A stretch of 64,000 nucleotides of DNA from Aquanectria penicillioides (taxonomy: Eukaryota > Ascomycota > Sordariomycetes > Hypocreales > Nectriaceae): assembly GCA_003415625.1 (NCBI GenBank), contig PYIU01000002.1, positions 4,650,001 through 4,714,000 on the forward strand, written 5' to 3'. A program made the position numbers and the translations under genes. The notes beneath the pieces were generated by a model, which worked only from the letters and a program-made list of their open reading frames with translations, was not told the origin of the DNA and did not search any database. Shown here piece by piece: positions 58,573 to 64,000 of this stretch (positions are counted from its first letter, which is position 1; each line of letters opens with the position of its first letter).

Positions 58573-59393
58573 ATGCGACCTTCTGTCGCTTCCGTCGCCG
58601 CTCGCGACGTCTCTCGGCTTTGTGTCCGATGTCGTCTCCGAGTTCGCCGAACATCGTCCCTCGCCGCCCTGCCTCCCTCGACGCGGTGTCCGTCTACCGT
58701 CGCGACCCCAAACAGCTCCTCTGCCGTGATCGCCTCCGTGGCCACTGCCCGGAGCTCATGCTCACCGTCGCCGTCCTCGGCCCTCCTTCACGTCCGCTAC
58801 GCTTCCGGCTCCTCCGCGGCCCCCGAGTCCTCAACGTCGCCGTCACCGGCCTTGCCGCCGCAGACGCACTATGACCTCTTCCCTGAGACGCTGCCTGAGG
58901 GCCCTCCCCCCGCGGGCCACTTCCCCATAGACACACGTGCCCTGCGACGTGAGTTCCTGCGCCTACAGGCCCGCGCTCATCCGGACATGCACCCGGCCGA
59001 GCACAAGGCTCGAGCGGAGGCTACTTCAGCTCGGATTAATGAAGCATACAAGACGCTGTCCAACCCCTTCTGCGGGCACAGTATCTGCTGTCATTGCGTG
59101 AGGTTGACGTTGCCAACGACGAGTCCCTCAAGGTCGAGGAGCCTGAGCTGTTAATGGAGGTTCTCGAGGCTCGCGAGGAGATTGAAGACGCCGAGTCCGA
59201 GGAGGACCTCGAGGCGCCCCGTGCAGAGAATGATGCGCGCATCGCGGCCAGCGAGGATGCTCTAGAGTATGCTTTCAAACATGATGATGTTGAAGCCGCC
59301 AAGCACGAGGCCGTGCGCCTGCGCTATTGGGTGAACATCAAGGAGAGCCTCGATAACTGGGAAAAGGGCAAGGACGTCGTGTTGCAGCACTAA
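58573..59393 (+). CDS. JAC1: Mitochondrial J-protein Jac1 (HscB family), with an apparent 1-nt deletion
   Basis: The ATG at 58573 opens an Arg/Ser-rich mitochondrial presequence, then the J domain with THYDLFP, a helix with RREFLRLQARAHPDMH (HPD motif) and SARINEAYKTLSNP. At 59064-59067 (CCCC) the frame breaks. The expected continuation LLRAQYLLSLREVDVANDES is in the -1 frame and runs to the stop at 59393, covering the C-terminal HSCB domain (ELLMEVLEAREEIE, RLRYWVNIKESLDNW). One more C in the run would join the two parts. No GT..AG pair can explain the shift. Jac1 delivers Isu to Hsp70 in iron-sulfur cluster assembly and is essential in yeast, so a base error in the assembly is more likely than a pseudogene. 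Confidence 0.85.
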
Positions 59394-59394
59394 T

Positions 59395-60187
59395 AAATGC
59401 GAGAAACCACTTGAACGGTGGGGAGGCCGTGAAGCTCCCGATGTTGCCGGTCCGCTGCATGCAACGGACTCGGAGGAGGAGGTGCGTAAAAGTCGGCGCC
59501 GTATTCCGGAGATGCGGGGCCATATCTTTTTTTTTTCCTCCCCCATGCCGGTGGCGGCCGCAAGGTACGCTGCTGAAGTGCGGCGCTGTCATCGCACGAG
59601 TCTTTCGTCATCCGCTGGCGAAATGGCCTGATGTGGTTGCACATTCGGGTTAGATTGAACTACTGTACACTACCAACGAACAGCTGGATGGGATGGATAA
59701 ACTATCGCCCTCGCCGGGACTCGTATCCCGAACATGTATTCTATAATAGACCATTAGACTGATTGTATCCAACATGTAGGAGTAGGATAGTGTAGTATCG
59801 TTGAGATGAGGCGTTGAGCCGCATTAGGAGGACCTTATTCCCCTCTCATGGACAAGAACTCTGCTCTTCCTCACACAAGCGTCACATGGGTGGAAGACGG
59901 ACATGCGATGTGAAAAGGATAAAAAATTAAAAGTCTTTTTATAATAACCAAGACGCTGGACAACGCCTCTACTAGCAGTTGCTCAGTAGTAATAATATGT
60001 CATCATCATTTGTCGCTTGTTGTGCTCGTAAAACACTAGAAATGCTAGCCTCCCGCTACATCGGAACATCGTACAATTCTCTCTCATCTCTCATCTTTCT
60101 TCTTTCCCGTATCAGTGTCATCATCTGGTGCAACGTATTGCTTGTTGTATAAGTAAAAAGAATCGGCGCACCCGTTTTGCGGGAGGA
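59395..60187. other. Convergent 3' region of JAC1 and PALF
   Basis: 793 bp; holds a tRNA-like 3' fragment on the minus strand (about 59705-59760) and A/T-rich sequence. No protein gene seen. Confidence 0.5.
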
Positions 60188-62791
60188 TTATCGCTGATAG
60201 GCCGGCAGTTGTTCGCCATCAATGCGGCTCCCAGCTCCGGATGGTTGAGTTACAGGCCCGATACCTGGAAATTCATCTATATCATCAAGCACAGGCGCAC
60301 TTGGCGCGCTCGCCTCCAACTCAGGTGGCGGCTCTCTCGTCGAAGGGCCACTGTTCCTCTGGTCCACATCATCCGGGAACTCGGGCGGCGCGCTTGCTTC
60401 GTTCATTAACCGGCGGCGTTCCAGCTCTTGCTTATCCTCCAATGATTCAGCGGGAGGCGCGGTCGCGGCTGCGATGTCTTCTTCTGTAGGAGCTGTAGGA
60501 GCTTCGGATAAGCTGTTTGCAAATGAAAGCTCGGCACTGATATTCGGCGCTCGGGGTGTATCCTCGGCATCGTATATATCGTCCTCGTCATTGTCAGACG
60601 GACCTGCAACCGGAGGTGCGCTTGGTAGTAGTCTGGTCTCAGCCTGGCGTATTCGATCCTTCTCTGACAGTTGACTTGGTTCTGGAATATGGGGCGGAGG
60701 GACATATGCTGGGGCGGCAGGTGGAGAGGTTCCGTTGGTATCGTGAAAATCTCCTGGAGATAGTTGTGGCAGTTGCGGAGGCGACAAAGGTGAGTATGGC
60801 GGTTGCGGAGGAAGTATAGGGGGGAGCGTATGACGGCCTCCATTCGTCTGAGGCGGGTAGAAGCTGTTTGGCGAGAGTGGGACGTTGCTGCGAGATTCGT
60901 GAGGGCTTTCTTGCTCGTACGGCATGTCTGTTCGAATGTATTCTTCCTCGTCGCTCTCTTGAATATGAACCCTTCTTGATGGCGACGCATGCGACTTCTT
61001 ACGGCCGCGTGACGAATCTGTCGTGCCCACTACTGTTTCGAGCGATACCGATATCACCCCCTTTTCACGTCGAAGTTGAGACGTGTCGGCAATGTTGTTA
61101 CCCCGTCTTGGTCCGTAGATGGAGGGGTTTGACTCTGAGCTTCCGTGCCCGTAAGATCCGAATCTGGCCGAAGGACCCCCTTGTAACTGATTCGCTAATC
61201 TTCCGCCAAGATCGACAACAACCTCAACCTGGTACTTGAAGCTGATCATCTCGCCTGGTACCCCTCTGATCGTTGGGAATGAGTCGTCGGGCAGTTTGAC
61301 GGAAACGGTTACCGTTGTTTGCATCGTAATCGGGTCAATGATCAATGGCGCCGTGTTTTGATCGAGGTCCTTGCGAAACATGCTCGTAGAGCCCGAAGAC
61401 GACAATGATAGACCGCCAAGGCCCGTCCGTGACCGAGGATAAACCTCGCCCTTTTCAGCACGCTTCCTCTCCTCCTCTGTCAAGTTTTCGTTGAACAAGG
61501 CCTCCGCAGGAGCGCTGTCGATCTTGCCCTGCCGGTACAAGGTCACAATAACACCCGTCATACTCTTCACGCGTTTGATATGTTGAACCGAAATCCGTAC
61601 TGTGACAGCATCACCCGGCAAACATCCTCCTCTCAGAAGCTCAATTGTTGCTGTAATGGTCTTTTTGTCCACCGCCTGTTGCTTGGCTGTCGACGCCAAG
61701 GTTGCAACCTGGGAAAGGGCGAGTTCGTTGCGACTGACGCCGGTGCTGGCGCTCTCTCCGCTAATCTCGCTCCTCATATCGCTTTGTACTGGGCTTCGAG
61801 CGCCTGTGCCGTGATCGCGGGCATCTTCGGAGGCGCCAGGGCTGGTGGGATCGACGGACTCTGCGTCGATGCTGGTCTCTGTCACCTCTATTGGTAACCC
61901 TGCCGTTTTATCCAACACCATCGACTTCTTCCTCCGTGTGCGCTTCGAAATAGGTTCTAGAAAGATGGTTCGTGGCCGAGGAGGCTGTAATAATCCTATG
62001 TCTACAGTTTCAACCAACATCACCTTCCTATCACATGACGTGGTCGGCGCGATTGACGTTGGCCTCGTTAGAGTGGCCGTAATATTGTACGATATCGTTC
62101 CCCGTTCAAACTATTGATGTGTCAGTCATTGGCTCTGCCATCAACCGGCTCACGCAAAACCCACATCGATGCTGCTGGGTAGTCCCTTTTCCGGGAATAC
62201 TAGGTCGAATCGAAACTCGTACTTTCCTGCATCCAGCCTCCCCTCGCCGCTCAAAACCTGCTCGTCCTGGAACAGACTGGCCAGACCACTGCCGTGGTAA
62301 CGCGGTCGCATTGAGCCACCGCCCTGTGGTAGCTGCGTATTCCCCTGGGCTTTGGCAACATTGGCAGGGTCCTTAAGAACACGCACATAACCGTGAAGCG
62401 AGACGACCAAGTGTGTAATGCGGATAGGTTTTACTACCACTAGGACGACGGCACCACGGACATGGTCGCCAGCGCTGTACCGACGATGGGGTTCCTCGGC
62501 TCGAATGTGAAAGTCTGTGACATTGCGGTTCCGGCTGCGGAGGGGGAGCGAGAGGGGTAGGCTGAGACGCGATAGGAAGCTAGGGCGCGATGACGAGGTT
62601 GTTGACGGCGTCGAGGAGGTGGATTGTGTAGGCGACGTGGGTGAGGCGACAGGATCGGTGGGAGAGGAGGACGCGGCAGCAGCGGCAGAGGTCGTGGCAG
62701 TGGCGGCGGAGGAGCTGGCGTCGGCGTCGTTGGACAGAGATGGAGTGGATCTCGACCTGCGGCCCATTCCCAGGTTTGGTGCCGAAGGCAT
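60188..62791 (-). CDS. palF: Arrestin-like pH-response regulator PalF/Rim8
   Basis: Two exons (62791..62165, 62110..60188) give 849 aa. It links the plasma-membrane alkaline-pH sensor PalH to ESCRT-dependent activation of PacC. The N-terminal arrestin domain has TDFHIRAEEPHRRYSAGDHV, GAVVLVVVKPIRITHLVV and LPSSIDFERGTISY across the splice. Next are FLEPISKRTRRKK and the arrestin C domain (LRGGCLPGDAVTVRISVQH, QTTVTVSVKLPDDSFP, SFKYQVEVVVDLGGRL). A long Pro/Ser-rich tail with SEKDRIRQAETRLLPSAPP, a conserved PalF block, follows. The start is the first ATG of the frame. The open frame extends 118 codons further upstream without an ATG, so an additional 5' exon or non-ATG start is possible. Confidence 0.9.
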
Positions 62792-64000
62792 GAGGTTTGG
62801 GTCGGGGTCGAGGTCGAAGTCGTCGATGTCGAGGACGACTTCGAGATACGCGGATGTCGATCCAGGGTCGTGCAATGTGGACGTGGACGTGGGTCGGGGC
62901 TCGCGGGTCTTGGCCTTGGGCGTTGACGAGGTGGAGGGAGCAGAGTCGCGTCGCTCGACTCGGGCAGCTTCGCGAATCGGCCCAGGGAGGGGGGGAGAAG
63001 GACAAGGAGGAGTAGGAAGAGGAGGAGGAGGAGGAGAAGAAGGGGAAGGAGAAGGAGGGAAAGGAGAAAACGGAGGAGCGGGAGCCAACTGGCGTGGAGG
63101 AAGGTTAAGGGAGAGACTGGAAGGATGGCGAAAAAGGACCAGCAAGAGGTGGAACTAGACGTGGAGTAAAAGGCGTTGATCGAGGCTGGAGCGCAGCGTA
63201 GCGTGGAGGCGGAGGTGGAGGTGGAGGACCGCCCGCTAAACGGACGGAACGTCGTTGATGGAGCGGGTAGCGCTGGAGAGCATTGGAGCATACCTAGGTA
63301 GGTAGGTTGCTACGAAAGGCACGTCCATACATCGGTAGTACATGTAGCGCATAGACTGGCGTCAATGTAAGGCAAGGCAGGCAGGTACCTACAGTAGCTT
63401 AGCCCCCCCCCCCGTCGGCAGGCCGTGTCGTACTCTAGTCGTAGTGGCCGAGCCGAGTTGGAGGCTCTCCCCGTCGCGCCGCAAACCCACCGTCATGGAG
63501 CGCAGCAAATAGCCCAAAGCGCCCCTGTTACGGCGCCGATAACGAGGGCCAGCAGCGGGCTTAGTGCTTCCCCCTGTGGACTCTGGTGCCTATACGGATA
63601 ACCTGCAGCGAAAACCTGGCCCCGTTGCTCAACCTTGTCCCTCGCCCGTTCTCCTCCCGTGTACCCTGCCCAGGTTGTTGGTTCTTCTGTCCCGCCCATC
63701 CAATGCCTGGCAGGACAGCGGCGGCGGCCTCTACGCCATGTGTACATTGCGGATGTACATGTATAGATGTAGGTACCGGCATGTCACTCGGGGACATTTT
63801 AGGGGGGGGCGCTGTGGCTTTCGGGGAGGGAGACTGGAGGTAGGCCCGGGTGCTAAATCAGGCTTGCATATGCCAAGGCTTCGCGGGTTGCCGCTCGTGC
63901 CAAGAAAAAGCTTGGTTGTTGGCTCGACGAGCTTGTCTTGCTGTCATGGGAGCCACATCCTGGACCGACTTGGGGTAGAAGCCCATGGAAGGGTCTTCCT
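62792..64000. other. Leader/upstream region of palF to the window end
   Basis: Low-complexity GA/CT-rich sequence (62980-63130) that reads as Pro/Ser-rich on the minus strand, an AGGT tract at about 63296-63308, a C run near 63405-63414 and a G run near 63801. No supported gene to the right edge. Confidence 0.5.

Overview
The window is nuclear DNA of a filamentous ascomycete, most likely a Sordariomycete and plausibly Hypocreales. The evidence is short spliceosomal introns (about 50-280 nt) with GT..AG ends and CTAAC/CTAAT-type branch sites, long pyrimidine-rich leaders, simple CTAC/CATC/GA repeats, and fungal-only families (PalF arrestin, DUF3405, DUF3712, a hydrolase/NB-ARC/TPR STAND protein). 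Gene density is about one per 2.8 kb. No mobile element, rRNA or CRISPR was seen.

Layout: 1-713, 3' end of a CUS2/Tat-SF1-like splicing factor; 0.9-1.85 kb, DUF5519 protein (-); 3.1-5.2 kb, large membrane protein (+); 5.9-8.5 kb, DUF3405 type II membrane protein (+); 9.1-9.9 kb, Emp24 (-); 12.4-13.3 kb, ARF1 (+); 14.5-16.9 kb, mitochondrial Hsp78 (-); 17.3-18.2 kb, ribosomal protein eL6 (+); 18.8-21.5 kb, dipeptidyl peptidase III (-); 21.5-26.9 kb, gene-free stretch; 26.9-27.7 kb, gluconokinase (+); 29.1-30.6 kb, branched-chain keto acid dehydrogenase E2 (-); 31.0-32.1 kb, ATP10 (+); 32.2-33.0 kb, Gos1 SNARE (-); 33.4-34.2 kb, ribosomal protein uL29/L35 (+); 35.7-37.5 kb, six-finger C2H2 factor (-); 40.4-41.0 kb, small predicted acylated protein (+); 41.4-45.2 kb, NLR-like protein (-); 45.6-49.3 kb, PRP5 DEAD-box helicase (-); 49.8-50.7 kb, HCNGP/SAP30BP-like protein (+); 51.1-52.3 kb, DUF3712 membrane protein (-); 55.1-56.7 kb, cytochrome b2-like dehydrogenase (-); 58.6-59.4 kb, Jac1 (+); 60.2-62.8 kb, PalF/RIM8 arrestin (-).

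Almost all genes are housekeeping and alternate strand, giving tail-to-tail and head-to-head pairs. Functional themes recur: pre-mRNA splicing (CUS2, PRP5, HCNGP), Golgi/ER traffic (Emp24, Arf1, Gos1), mitochondrial assembly (Hsp78, ATP10, Jac1, BCKDH E2) and pH signalling (PalF). The accessory gene is the NLR-like protein at 41-45 kb, the best candidate for something unusual: an intact lipase-like N-domain and NB-ARC are joined to about 11 degenerate TPRs through a junction that seems to lack the usual linker region.

Exon models were built by hand from frame continuity and splice signals. In every multi-exon model the coding lengths sum to a multiple of three. Two genes (DUF3405, JAC1) show apparent single-base frame breaks that look like homopolymer indels.
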